This document shows, piece by piece, positions 53,310 through 64,000 of a stretch of 64,000 nucleotides of DNA. The stretch is taken from positions 1,398,768-1,462,767 of the forward strand of contig NC_058167.1 of NCBI RefSeq assembly GCF_020080835.1, given 5' to 3'. Under the pieces are notes generated by a model. The model saw only the letters and a list, made by a program, of their open reading frames with translations, did not search any database and was not told the DNA's origin. The stretch is from Cotesia glomerata. Its lineage: Eukaryota; Arthropoda; Insecta; Hymenoptera; Braconidae. Within the stretch, counting starts at the first letter, position 1. Each line of letters starts with the position of its first letter. The translations under genes and the position numbers were made by a program.

Positions 53310-56300
53310 CACCGCCTGGCTTTAGACGTGCAACCTCTGCAAGCTCCCAGAATTCTAAAAATTTGTAGGCTCGCAATAAATCAGCTCCAGACTCCAGTTT
53401 GAAATAAGGTTGTGATCTGATTAGGTTCTATGTAATGTTTAAGCTTGCTCGTTTTTGAAAAAACGCGCCAGGCCTTAGACGCGCTGCCTCTAAATTTCTC
53501 AGAACTTTAAAAATTTATAGGCTAGCACTAAATCAGCTGCAGACTCTACTAAGAGTCAAATATGACGCCTGATTAGGTTTTACTTAATTTTTAGGCTAGC
53601 CCATTTTTTAAAACACGTGCCAGGACTGGCGGCCTTGAACGCGCTGCCTCTAAAGCTCCCAGAACTCTAAAAATTCGTAAGTTTGCATCAATCGGCTGCA
53701 GACTCCACTAAAAGTCAGAGTTAAGACTTGAATAAGTTATACTTAATGTTGAAGTGTGCCCGTTTTTCAAGAAACGCGCAAGAGCTTATACGTGCCACTT
53801 TAAAAGCTCTCAGAACTCTAAAAATTTCTAAGCTTGCACTAAATCAGCTACAGACAATAAAGAGTGTAAGATGAGACCTGCATCGGTATTACTCAATTTT
53901 AAGGTGTGTCCATTTTTCAAGAAACGGGCCAAACCGTAAATGCGCTGCTTCTAAAACTCCCAAAATTCTAAAAGTTTGTAGGCTTGAACTAAATCAGCTG
54001 CAGACTCCACTCAGAGTCAAAGATACGGCTTGAATAGGTCTTACATAATTTTTAGGCTAGACCGTTTTTTAAAAAACGCGCAAAACCGTAAATGCGCCGC
54101 CTATAAAGCTCCTAGTGCTACGAAATTTCATGGGCTTACGCTAACTCAGCTGCAGACTCCACTAAACGTCTTAGTTGAGATTTGAATAGGTTTTACTAAA
54201 TTTTTAGGCTGGCCCGTTTTTTAAAAAACGCGCCAGTCATCAGATGAGCTGGCACTAAATTTTCTAGAACTCTAAAAATTTGTAGGGTTGCACGGAATCA
54301 GCTTCAGACTCCACTGAGAGTCAAATATGACGCCTGATTAGGTTTTACTTAATTTTGAGGCTAGCCCGTTTTTAAAAAAACGTGCCAGGCCTTCAACGCG
54401 CTGCCTCTAAGGCTCCCAGAACTCTAAAAATTTGTATGCTCTAACTAAGTAAGCTGCAGACTCTATTATAAATCAGAGATGAGACCTCTCAAGATTCAAG
54501 GTAATTTTTAGACTCGCCCGTTTTATAAGAAACGCGCCAGGCCTTAGATGCGCCGCCATTAAAGCTCTCAGAACTCTAAAAATTTCTAAGCTTGCATTAA
54601 ATCAGCTGCAGACTCCATGAAGAGTCTTTGAATTTGAGACCTGAATAGGATTTACTTAATTTTTAGGTGTGCCCGTTTCTTAAAAGAAGCGCCAAGTCGT
54701 AAACGCGCCGCCTTTAAAGCTCCGAGTACTACGAAATTTTATGGGCTTGCGCTAAATCAGCTCCAGATTCCATTTTAAATCAGATATGAGATCTCCCAAA
54801 GTTCAAGGTAATTTTCAGGTGTAACCGTTTCTCAAGAAACGCGCAGGCGTTAGACGTGTCGCCTTTAAAGCTCTCTGAACTCTAAAAATTTGTAGGCTTG
54901 CACTAAATCTGCTGCAAACTCCACTAAGAGTCAAATACAACGCCTGCTTAGGTTTTACATAATTTTTAGGCTTGACTGTTTTTTAAAAAACGCGCCAGTC
55001 CTTAGTCGCGCTGCCTCTAAAATTTCGTAGGCTTGCACAAAACCAACTGCAGACTCCACTAAGAGTCAAAGTTGAGACCTGCATAGGTTTTACTTAATTT
55101 TTAGGTGTGCACGATTTTCAAAAAACGGGCTAATCGTAAACGCGTTGCCTCTCAAACTCCCAGAACTCCAAAAATTCGTAGGGTTGCACAAAATCAGCTG
55201 CAGACTCCGCTAAAAGTAAAAAATAAAGCTTGAATAGGTTTTACATAATTTTTAGGCTTGACCGTTTTTTAAAAAACGTGCCAAGCCGTAAACGCGCTGC
55301 CTTGAAAGCTCCGAGTACTACGAAATTTCATGGGCTTACGCTCAATCAGCTGCAGACTCCACTAAAAGTCAGAGTTAAGACCTGAATAAGTTATACGTAA
55401 TTTTGAGGTGTGCCCGTTTTTTAAGAAACGCGCCAGGCCTTAGACGTGCCGCCTTAAAAGCTCCCAGAACTCGAGTTTCATGGGCTTACGCCAAGTTAGC
55501 TGCAGACTCCATTATAAATCGGAGATGAGGCCTAGTAAGGTTCAGGGTATTTTTCATGTTGGCCTGTTTTTTAAGAAACGCGCCAATCCGTAGACGCGCC
55601 GCCTTTGAAGCTCCCAGAACTTTAAAAATTTGTAGGCTTGCATTAAATCAGCGGCAGACTCCAACTTCACTAAGAGGCAGAGTTGAGACCTGAATAGATT
55701 ATACTTAATTTTTGGGCTCGCCCGTCTTTTAAGAATCGCGCTAGGCTTTAGACGCGCCGCCTTCAAAGCTCCCAGAACTCCAAAATCATGGGCTTGCGCT
55801 AAATCAGCTGCAGACTCCATTATAAATCAGAAATGAGATCCCATAAGGTTTAAGGTAATTTTTAGGTGTGCCGGTTTTTTCAAAAACGCGCATGGCCTTA
55901 GACGTGCCGCCTTTAATGCTCCTAGAACTTTAAAAAATTGTAGGCTTGCACTAAATCAACTGCAAACTCCATTAAAACTTAAGCTTGAGACCTTAAAAGG
56001 TTTTACTTAATTTTTAGACTCGCCCGTCTAAAAAAACGCGCCAGGCCTTAAACGCGTCGCTTCTAAAGCTCCTAAAACTCTAAAAATTTGTGGGCTTGCA
56101 CTAAATCAGCTCCAGACTTTAGTAGGAAATAAGGTTGTGACCTGATTAGGTTCTATGTAATTTTTAGGCTTGCTCGTTTTTTAAAAAACGTGCCAGTCCT
56201 TAAACGCTCTGCCTCTAAATTTCCCAGAACTCTAAAAATTCGTAGGCTTGCACTAAATCAGCTGCAGATTCCACTAAGAGTCAAATATGACGCCTGATTA

Positions 56301-56640
56301 GGTTTTATTTCATTTTTAAGCTTGCCCGTTTTTCAAAAAACGGGCGTACCGTAAACGCGCTGCCTTTCAAACTCCCAGAACTCTAAAAATTTGTAGGCTT
56401 GCGCTAAATCAGCTGCAAACCCCACTGAGAGTCAAAGATAAGGCTTGAATAGGTTTTACATCATTTTTAAGCTTGACCGTTTTTCAAAAAACGCGCCAAG
56501 CCTTAAAGACGCTGCTTCTAAAGCTCCTAGAACTCCGAAATTTTGTAAGCATGCACTAAATCACTTTCAGAATTTACTAGAAATCACAGTTGAGATCTGA
56601 TGAGGCTCTACATAATTTTCAGATTAGCACAATTTTGTGC
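53310..56640. repeat. Tandem array, ~150-bp monomer, minus-oriented half
   Basis: Inverted counterpart of 49640-53300. Individual variants are matched in mirror order: for example the TCAAATTCAAAGACTC variant at 52318 appears inverted at 54626. So the halves arose by inversion of a whole array and not by independent amplification. Confidence 0.85.
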
Positions 56641-57838
56641 GTGACGTTTTGGGGCCTTATGGGTCTTACCAAAGTTTTGAATTTATTTTTTTTTAGTTTG
56701 GAATGACATTTGTCGTATCCTGAGTATTTTTTTACTAAAAATTAAAATTTTTATATGGTATATAATTATGGGCCTGATGGGTCCATAATTCCGTTCCTCT
56801 CGACGACGTCAATAGCACAGATTAACATTTTGACTTATTATGTGCCTATTTCCCCTTAATTTTCCTGAAGAAGTTGTAATTATTGACTTGGGGATGCCCT
56901 TTGAATACCCGAGCTTCATACTTTCTTGCTATCATAATCATTTATGCGTGTGAGTTTCACTCCGTTCAATTTTTTTTCTTTGCTATTTAGCATACATATA
57001 TCGCCATCTATTGATTTTTATAGAAACTTACGTACTAATATCCTATGTCGATAAGAGTTTCGTTCGGGATTTTGCTCTTCGGGATTATAAGCCTTACCCT
57101 CTAAATCAACTAATTTTGAAGCTGCAAAGTATCAATAGTTTACAATCGATCGTTATAAAATATTTTAATTATTATGAAAATCAAGTTAGCTGACATAAAA
57201 ATTTTAATAATTTTTTATATTGAAAAAATGATTACAAAAAAATAAAAAAAAAATTTTCAATTGTAAAAAAATTTCGAAAACTGTAAGTACAATTTTTAAA
57301 AAATATTTTTTTGTTCTAATTTAATTATTAAAAATAAAATCAAAAAACACCAAAATAATATTTGTTTATTCACGCTGTTTAATTGTACTGTTACAAAACA
57401 CGTGTTTTAAATATAAAAATACTAGAATATACAACTTGAACATAGTTATCAATTTTCATACCACCTAGAACCAACCTTACAATGTAGAATTTAGGTGTCG
57501 GTGTGCGCGCGCATCGTAAAAATTCACTCTCATCATTTTTCTTCATCGCGCCAAAAGAAGTATAACTTCAAAAAAAGGTTCCCAAAGGTCAATGTCTAAA
57601 AAAGTTATAGCTATTTAAAAATAAAAAGCCACTTTTTTGGAAAATTCATAACTTTTTTTGGGTTGGATAAAAAAATTCTCAAAAATGTCTTTCAAAGAGT
57701 AGAAAAGAATAGAAAAGTTTTAGCTAAATCTAAAGGAGTCAGGTTCAAAAGTGGTCGATTTGGCATGGAATACCCCATATAAATTCACTCTGAACAAGTG
57801 ACGATGTTAATTAATGAAATAATGTTTTTTGTTGGCCC

Positions 57839-58765
57839 CGCAGACAAGATCACCGCAAACTTCTTCCACCAGTGCTCCACCTGCTTTGAATGATATAACT
57901 GTAAGCTCAAACGAACTAATGCCTATACTGTTAACATTTAATTTTTTAATAAAAAAAATTGTTTAATTAAAAAAGTGATTATGTCAATTAAAGAAATAAT
58001 GTTTTTTGTAGGCTTCGCAGACAAGATCACAGCCAACCTCTTCCATCAATGCTCCATCTGTTTTGAAGGATATAACTGTAAGTTCTAGGAAACTAATACC
58101 TACTGTTTACATTTGATTTTTTCTGCAATGTAAATGAAAGATATTTCATTAACGTATTTTATGTTTAGAATTCAAATTCAAATCAATTAGTTCGACGTTT
58201 AAAGGAAGACCTAAAAAAGAAAGATGAAGAAATTTTCAACTTAAGACGTGAAGTTCAAAAATCGAGATTAGATGCAGCTACTGCGCGGAAAAAACTCGGT
58301 CAAGTAGAGCAGCAACTGCGTCAACAACAACAGCAACAACAACGAAATCTATCGCAACAACAACAGCAACTACCTCAACAACAACAACAGCATCAACGGC
58401 AACAGCGTTATGATCCGTATTACAATTTAGATCACGATGTGTTCAATGTTGGAGACGATATTACAATTCCAAGTAGCGATTCGCGTGCAGCATTTGATGC
58501 AAAGACACCCGCTAAATTCATCCGAATAATGTCTCATGCTATATGGGGTGTGGAAACTCTCTCGCAAAGAGTAGTACGCACACAGAAAAACACGACAGGT
58601 CGTAATCAGTTAACACCTCGAAAAAAAGAACTGCTGCAAACACACTACCGCTATTATTTAGAACAACAGAATTACTCTCAAGAAACATTCAATAAAGAAG
58701 TAAAAGAAGCGACTGTCAATAAATATCTGGACAATGCTATTCAAGTCGCAAAAAAAAAAAATTAA
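57839..58765 (+). CDS. BEN-domain transposon protein, 3' exons (right-arm copy)
   Basis: Plus-strand exons: 57844-57900 (TRSPQTSSTSAPPALNDIT), 58021-58077 (TRSQPTSSINAPSVLKDIT) and 58169-58765. All are in phase 0 with AG acceptors and GTAAG donors. The two 57-nt exons are clear duplicates of each other. The last exon gives NSNSNQLVRRLKEDLKKKDE (coiled coil), a polyQ linker (QQLRQQQQQQQRNLSQQQQQ) and a BEN domain beginning FNVGDDITIPSSDSRAAFDA. BEN domains bind DNA. The upstream exons, such as those seen at 28507-28672 in another copy, are not visible, so this copy may be incomplete. The stop is set by an A run whose length differs from the left-arm copy. Confidence 0.72.
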
Positions 58766-59099
58766 TCAATAGTTTTAGAACTTCCATTTTAAATGTTGTT
58801 TGAAGTGATACTCTGTTGCAATATAATATATGTATTTATAGCATTTAGAGAATTAGAGTGTTATTATTCAATAAGTCGTTTGAATTATTATTAAATAATA
58901 AAAAAAATAATCTAAAATATAAAACATAAGTTAGTTCTAATCTAAATAATTATTAAATGTTCTTTACCGTCATACTCTGTTGCAATATAATATATATATT
59001 TAGAGAATTACAGTGTTATTGTTCAATAAGTCGTTTGAATTATTATTAAATAATAAAAAAATAATCTAAAATATAAAAAATTAGTTAATTCTAATCTAA

Positions 59100-59707
59100 A
59101 TAATTATTCTTTGATCTAAGTCTTTATAAATGAAAAATAAGTTAATGAATAAATATACTTTGATGTGAACCTTTCACTTAATGAATAAAACTTACTTAAT
59201 TGCATAAATTGATGATTTGTGGAAAAAGATTCAATTTTCGTTTTTGTATTACTCTTTAAATCATTCAAAAGATGTACTCTAGCTGTACAAATATATATGC
59301 ATACATGTAATTATATTTATACATACATATTAATTGATATATTCAGGCTGATAATAAATAAAAAACATAAATTTATAACAATATAATAAGTATTTAAATA
59401 TTTTTTACCATTTAGAGCATCATTACTTAATAAGTCTTCTTAATCCTTTAAAACTCTTGTAGAGTAAATTTTTTGCCTACATTTTTTTTTCTGAAAAATT
59501 ATAAATAAGTCTTTTAAACTCTTTAGAACTCTTACTGAAAGTCCGAAATTTCAGGGAACATTTGATTTTTTCAGAGTTTTCAAGAGTTTGTAAGACTTAT
59601 TCACTCTTCTCAGGACTTACTTAAGGACGGCAAGACTTTCAAAATGTCTTCTGCAGAGTTTTGAAAACTTTCTAAGAGATTTTTCAGCAAATTATTTCCA
59701 CAAGGGT
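59100..59707. mobile_element. tnp2-like transposon terminus (right end of the palindrome)
   Basis: Near-identical to 17300-17894 and inverted to 32492-33100; ends CCACAAGGGT. The following TTAACTTCTTGAGTCACC is LINE sequence. Confidence 0.8.
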
Positions 59708-60626
59708 TAACTTCTTGAGTCACCCAGGGTGCAGGTTGATCACGAACTTCAACTTCTCTCAAAGGCGCTACTGCTTCAATCACTTGACGAATGTGTTGAT
59801 GAAGCAAGTTATTCATTTCGTCAACTGACTCAGAATGCTCAACGTGTGACAGATCTAAGTTGTCGCAGATATTTCGCAGACAGGTGTCATCAATATGGTT
59901 CCAACTCCTGCACCAGATCTTTTTACGCCCACGCACTGGAACAGAGTAATCGTAAATAATCGAGATAAGATCATGATCTGCTAAAAACGGTTCTGATGAC
60001 TGTCTAGAAGAAATTACTAAGTCTTCATGACTGACCAAGCAGTGATCAATCCAGGAGTGACTATCAGCTGAATGATGAGTAGCTTCGAAGTTGACCAGAT
60101 GCATACCGAGACTTCCATAGAATTCTAGTAGGAGATCCGATCTTGAGTTAGCGACTTGCATATTAATATTAAAATCCCCAAGAAGAATAACGTGATTGTA
60201 ATGTGACATAACGTCATCCATATCAGCCTCCAATAGATTTAACGATGAAGAAGTAGGCGGATTATATACTACTCCCACTAAAATTTTTTGTCTCGTCGAG
60301 TGCCAGATTTCAATAAGCAAATATTCCGGGTGACCAGGAATATAGTCAGAACTGATGATAAATTTCGACGAAAGCGAGTCTCTGACGTACAACACAACAC
60401 CTCCCCCACTCCTTTGATACCGATCATTCCTGTGCAATGTAAATGACGGAATATGAAATTGAGCATCTGACATATTTGCGTTTAACCATGTTTCGCTAAC
60501 AGCAATAACATCAAAAGTATGCGTCCTAAAAAATTCTCTAAACAAAATGAAGTTGCAGTTTAATGAACGAATAGTAACGTGACAGACACTGAGAGGAACT
60601 TGAGCAGAGGTAGTTGATTGACTCAC
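59708..60626 (-). pseudogene. LINE ORF2 endonuclease domain, truncated by transposon insertion
   Basis: From MSQSTTSAQVPLSVCHVTIR, the frame shows the endonuclease motifs: FDVIAVSETWLNANMSD (catalytic Glu), RSGGGVVLYVRD, VILLGDFNINMQ (Asp-Asn), SHSWIDHCLVS and FLADHDLISIIYDY (Asp-His). It breaks off at APWVTQEV, where the transposon terminus begins; the last ~33 codons down to 59610 (NPCGNNLLKNLLE onward) are transposon sequence. The reverse transcriptase is absent from the window. The family is a non-LTR retrotransposon with APE-type endonuclease, perhaps CR1/jockey-like. Confidence 0.8.
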
Positions 60627-60668
60627 TCGTTCCTGAGCAAGCGATAATGATGATGAAGTGGATGAAAG

Positions 60669-61565
60669 TTATTGACGTGAACGAATGTGCTTTTTAAGCT
60701 CCTCTATCCCATTAGACGGCAATAATTTTAGCGGCGGTTTCTCGGAATCTATTCTGACGAACACTGAGGCTGCGGCAATCCACACATTATTTGCAAGTAG
60801 CTTAGGATAGTCCTTTAATAACTGCAACCGAAATTTATATAAACCAGGCGGATGACGGCGATGAAGACGCACAGGGTCCTGCGAGATATTTTCCTTGGCT
60901 ATCAAATCATTATTTTTAATAACAATATCTCTGGACTTCTTGATCATTACATCAACAGCTTCTTTACAGTCAAACTTTATCAGCACATCCCTCCGTTTTT
61001 GCCTAGCATTCCTGGTCCTAGATTCAGCTACTTTGCCAATTCTTTTTACATATTTGACTCCGAGATCATCCCGAGGAACGTCAAGGACGTCAAATAAATT
61101 TTTTACAACTTCCTTGAGATTTTCCTCCCCTACTTCTTCTAAACCAGATATTGAAATCTCATCCACAAGAGCTTGTGCCTCAATTTGTAAGGCCCGTTGT
61201 TCAAAATTGCAATTGAGCAAAATATCGGCTGCCCTTGAAACCTTCTCAGCTTCCTTTTTTGAGCCACCTGAAAATCCCTTATTTTCAAGCTCACTCACTC
61301 TTTTCTCCAAACTGATAAATTTAGCATCCAATGCAGCCTGCTTAGAAATAATATCATCCACTTTTTCATGTAACTCTTGTGCTGACTTTTCAAGGTTATC
61401 CAATTTATCAAGCTCACTTAGCTTGGGCAAATGAACAGCAATCGATGTCAATAAATTCATCGAGTTAGTTTCTGAGCATGCTGGGCATTGTTTATGTACC
61501 GCATTTAAAGCATCGGTTGCGGAACCGAAGTTATATCTGATTTGTTTATTATAACAGTAATTCAT
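60669..61565 (-). CDS. LINE ORF1-type protein (298 aa)
   Basis: Starts MNYCYNKQIRYNFGSATDAL. It has a coiled coil (residues ~55-95, LPKLSELDKLDNLEKSAQEL onward) and then an RRM-like/CTD pair (SRAADILLNCNFEQRALQIE, VKYVKRIGKVAESRTR, DVLIKFDCKEAVDVM, RLHRRHPPGLYKFRLQLLKD). This is the ORF1 layout of insect non-LTR elements, whose product coats the element RNA. It lies 42 bp upstream of ORF2. The frame is intact, unlike ORF2. Confidence 0.72.
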   Translation of the reverse strand: MNYCYNKQIRYNFGSATDALNAVHKQCPACSETNSMNLLTSIAVHLPKLSELDKLDNLEKSAQELHEKVDDIISKQAALDAKFISLEKRVSELENKGFSGGSKKEAEKVSRAADILLNCNFEQRALQIEAQALVDEISISGLEEVGEENLKEVVKNLFDVLDVPRDDLGVKYVKRIGKVAESRTRNARQKRRDVLIKFDCKEAVDVMIKKSRDIVIKNNDLIAKENISQDPVRLHRRHPPGLYKFRLQLLKDYPKLLANNVWIAAASVFVRIDSEKPPLKLLPSNGIEELKKHIRSRQ

Positions 61566-61910
61566 AATTTATTTTACCGTATTAATTAATTTATATTCAC
61601 TTATAACAATTTATTTACTTGAAATTATTAAATTTTATCAGCACATACTATAGCGCGCTCACATTTTTCGATCCTGACTTTTTTTTTATGTAAAAAGTGA
61701 CATGCCACAGACTAGATAAAATAAAAATGTGTAGTAATCCTCCTATAGATACGCAACTACAGTTAAAAAAAGTAATTCACAGCTTACATTTACGGCCGCC
61801 AGAGCGCACTAGAATTATATCTACATAAACTGTAGCTTCAAGGGGATAGTTTGCGGTAAAAAATGCAGCCAACGCGAGATTTAAGTTAGTACCGTAGAAA
61901 AGTAAACTCC
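61566..61910 (-). mobile_element. LINE 5' UTR (minus-strand copy)
   Basis: The sequence upstream of ORF1 recurs inverted at 62715-63056, which marks it as part of the element. Shared landmarks are TCTAGTCTGTGG, GGCGGCCGTAAATGTAAGCT and AACTTAAATCTCGCGTTGG. Confidence 0.65.
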
Positions 61911-62714
61911 AATCTTAAAGGTGCTCACACACGTGTTAATGAACTAAGGTAGATTGCTTGCAGTTATCCTTTTATTTATTTACTTTGTTTATTTACTTTG
62001 AGCTCTCTGCGAGAAAGTATTGTATATAATTCTATATAATAAACTAACGATGTGACTAAGGTAAAGTAAACAAACAATACGACTCCGTACACAAACAGCA
62101 CCGTATGTATACGAAGTGCTACAAATCCCGGGAAATTCAAATTTTATACGTAATTCACTCTCGTAGAGCGGCACATGTACGAAGTCGTACACATACTACA
62201 GAATAAATGAAGTAATAATAATCCGAACAAAAACAGTTTCACTGTAAAAAGATCGCGCCAAGTCCACCTTCATAAGACTATTAGGAAAAAAAAAATTTTT
62301 TTTTCCTTACAAAAAGATACAAAATAAAAAAATTAAAAAATCTAAGTAACCGATATGATTGTTTATGATTTTCGGAAATTAAAAAAAATCTTATTGTGAA
62401 ATTTAAAAAGTTAAATAAAAATTTTTAGAACGTATTTAGTGTGCGTGGTTGCAAAATATTTTGCACTTAATGAAATTCGTAAAATCTATTTATTAGGACT
62501 TTTAAAAATTGAAATGCACAATGATGCACACCACGTACGTTCTAAAATTTTTCTTTTTAATACAAATTTACATTCGACAATCATATTCGAACAACTGCTC
62601 ATACGCAGGCTGCAAGCCACATCTTTAAGAAAAAAATTTACCAGCTGTCTAACTTTAACGAGTGGCCAGTTGTTGTTCGGATTAGTATTTTGTAATTATA
62701 ATGAAAATTTACAA
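61911..62714. other. Spacer between head-to-head LINE copies; no gene recognised
   Basis: AT-rich with short open frames (61989-62192 and 62439-62729) that show no domains. It may include the extreme 5' ends of both LINE copies. Confidence 0.4.
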
Positions 62715-63078
62715 TTGGTACCAACTTAAATCTCGCGTTGGCAGCATTTTTACTGCAAACTATCCCCTTGAAGCTACAGCTTATGTAGATATAATTCCAG
62801 TGCATCCTGGCGGCCGTAAATGTAAGCTGTGAATTACTTTTTTAACTGTAGTTGCATATCTATAGAGGATTACTACACATTTTTATTTTATCTAGTCTGT
62901 GGCGCTGACGCTTTCTCCATCAAAAAGTCTGGATCGAAATTTCTGAGCGAGCTATGGTATGTGATGATAAAATTTAATAATTTAAAGTAAATAAATTGTT
63001 ATAAGTGAATATAATTAATTAATACGGTGAAATAAATTATGAATCACTGTTATGATAAACGAATTGGGTAAAAAAAGT
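62715..63078 (+). mobile_element. Partial LINE 5' end, inverted copy
   Basis: Plus-strand counterpart of 61566-61910 plus the first ORF1 codons. An ATG at about 63040 starts a short MNHCYDKRIG reading related to MNYCYNKQIR, ending at a stop codon after ten residues. So the copy is cut or decayed just inside ORF1. Confidence 0.65.
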
Positions 63079-64000
63079 ACCGTAGAATTAAATAAAATTT
63101 CGCAACCTCAAAAAACCGTTCTGCTTACAGTAAACATAGTCGGTAGTCTGGCGCTCCGTTTACAACGGATTTGAACGGAACTTGGCGCCAGATTCTACCG
63201 AATCTGTGGATAATAATAATAATAATAGTTAAAAAATGGAAATAATTATAATGTTAATAATAAATTGATAAATATAATAGCAACGATACTTATTATTATT
63301 ATTATTATTGTAATTATAATTATAATTATAATTATAATTATTATTATTATTATTATTATTATCATTTTTAAATTATTGAGTATTGAGGATTAGATTTGAA
63401 TTTATAATTATCTCAATTACAAAAAAATGTAAAAATTCATGTAAAATTAAAGTTTCAATTGATAATTTAGTTTGTTAATCTAAGTCAAAGAGTATTTGCG
63501 GCTTATTTATATAAAATTTTATTGATGCTGCGAGATATTGTACGATAAGTGATACTTTAATTGATTTATATTGAAACTTTATAAACATTCAATTTCTGCG
63601 GGAAAAATACAAACTTTGAATTGAAAATTTTTTTAATAACAAATAATGTTAAAATTTTTTTTTAATATAAAATCCCTAGAATTAATTATTAAATAACTTT
63701 CCATATGTATTTTTCTAAATATATTTTCTTTTAATTCAATTGCATTTATTACCTAGAGTCAATACTTAAAAGAGCTAGCATTGTTTGATTTTGCTTTCTT
63801 CGAAAAAGTCAGCTGATCAAGATCTGATTAATTCTGTTCGAGCAATGTACAGATACTACAAACGTCTTGATGATTGTTGCCTGTAGGTGGCACTACTTGT
63901 TAATTAAGCGAAGTTTGAAACGATGATATTTCTTACAAAATACGAATATTATTTATAAGTTTACGAATTGTGATATTTACTAACAACAATATGATATTGA
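63079..64000. other. AT-rich sequence with microsatellites; no gene seen
   Basis: Contains a short imperfect palindrome at 63141-63202 (GGTAGTCTGGCGC against GGCGCCAGATTCTACC), and ATT/TAA repeats at 63288-63362. Nothing else is supported. Confidence 0.5.
63288..63362. repeat. (ATT)n/(TAATTA)n microsatellite
   Basis: TTATTATTATTATT, then ATAATT repeats, then TTATTATTATTATT again. Confidence 0.85.

Larger units (their letters stand above)
49163..57099. mobile_element. 7.9-kb foldback element made of ~150-bp monomers, GGGTAAGG termini
   Basis: The ends GGGTAAGGCTTATAATCCCG and CGGGATTATAAGCCTTACCC are perfect inverted repeats, and the first ~480 bp on each side are nearly identical in inversion. 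The flanks are TCTGAATC (49155-49162) and TCTAAATC (57100-57107). The uninterrupted left arm of the palindrome reads TTTTTCTAAATCAACTAATT in reverse at 35085-35105, so one copy of TCTAAATC is the empty site and the insertion made an 8-bp duplication. The interior is about 24 monomers in plus orientation (to ~53300) followed by about as many inverted. There is no transposase. Long GGG-type termini with 8-bp duplications suggest a non-autonomous Mutator- or P-type element. Confidence 0.85.
46329..59707. repeat. Right arm of the giant inverted repeat
   Basis: Reverse counterpart of 32492-37915. It is 13.4 kb long because a 7,937-bp element (49163-57099) plus an 8-bp duplication is inserted; without these, the arm length is about 5.4 kb, equal to the left arm. 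It ends at CCACAAGGGT, the transposon terminus, directly against LINE coding sequence. Confidence 0.85.

Noticed and set aside
49640..56640. Possible CRISPR array
   Set aside because: Units are contiguous ~150-bp diverging satellites without short constant repeats and unique spacers, in a eukaryotic context.
60895..61434. 179-residue plus-strand frame opposite LINE ORF1
   Set aside because: Ser/Leu-rich antisense of a charged coiled-coil gene; no start context or domain.

Overview
The window is a strongly AT-rich piece of a eukaryotic nuclear genome that consists almost entirely of mobile DNA. Introns with GT/AG borders, BEN-domain and MULE-type transposon genes, R1- and jockey/CR1-type LINEs, a Ty3/gypsy fragment and a Polinton-type provirus point to an insect. 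A parasitoid wasp (Hymenoptera) is my best guess, but nothing in the sequence proves it. I see no convincing host gene. Five runs of exactly 100 N (1141-1240, 12609-12708, 26901-27000, 32392-32491, 37916-38015) are scaffold gaps, and several joins next to them look unsafe.

Layout. 1-1140: 3' end of a Ty3/gypsy retroelement. 1553-1715: first exon of a BEN-type transposon gene. 4375-17894: a large DNA transposon with a spliced tnp2-like transposase. Its introns are packed with foldback elements and MITEs, and a gap plus a duplicated block breaks it at 12333-14341. 17879-26764: a Polinton/adintovirus-like provirus. It has integrase, a DUF8207-like protein, a packaging ATPase, a PLA2-domain virion protein, an adenain-like protease, two capsid-type proteins and several small genes, but no DNA polymerase B is visible. 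27232-28672: a TA-flanked foldback element lying beside another BEN-type first exon. 29166-32391: a minisatellite and a LINE that has lost its reverse transcriptase core.

32492-59707 is a huge imperfect palindrome. Its 5.4-kb arms each carry a BEN-domain gene and begin with the same terminal sequence as the tnp2-type element. The central part holds an apparently intact four-exon MULE transposase gene, a divergent FAR1-like exon, a ~172-bp satellite array, and a foldback element with an R1 LINE fragment inside it. The right arm is interrupted by a 7,937-bp foldback element (49163-57099). That element has GGGTAAGG termini, an 8-bp target-site duplication and about 24 monomers of ~150 bp in each half. 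The right end of the palindrome cuts into the endonuclease domain of another LINE (59708-61565), and a head-to-head partial copy of that LINE's 5' end follows at 62715-63078.

How the parts fit together. The provirus block keeps the virion-assembly module: portal-less ATPase packaging, protease maturation, and capsid and membrane-active proteins. Its replication gene is missing or lies in the gap. Its integrase reads in one frame with a fibre-like N-terminus, and its last codons come from the inserted transposon end. The tnp2-type transposase, the BEN-domain genes and the ACCCTTGTGG termini appear to belong to one transposon family.
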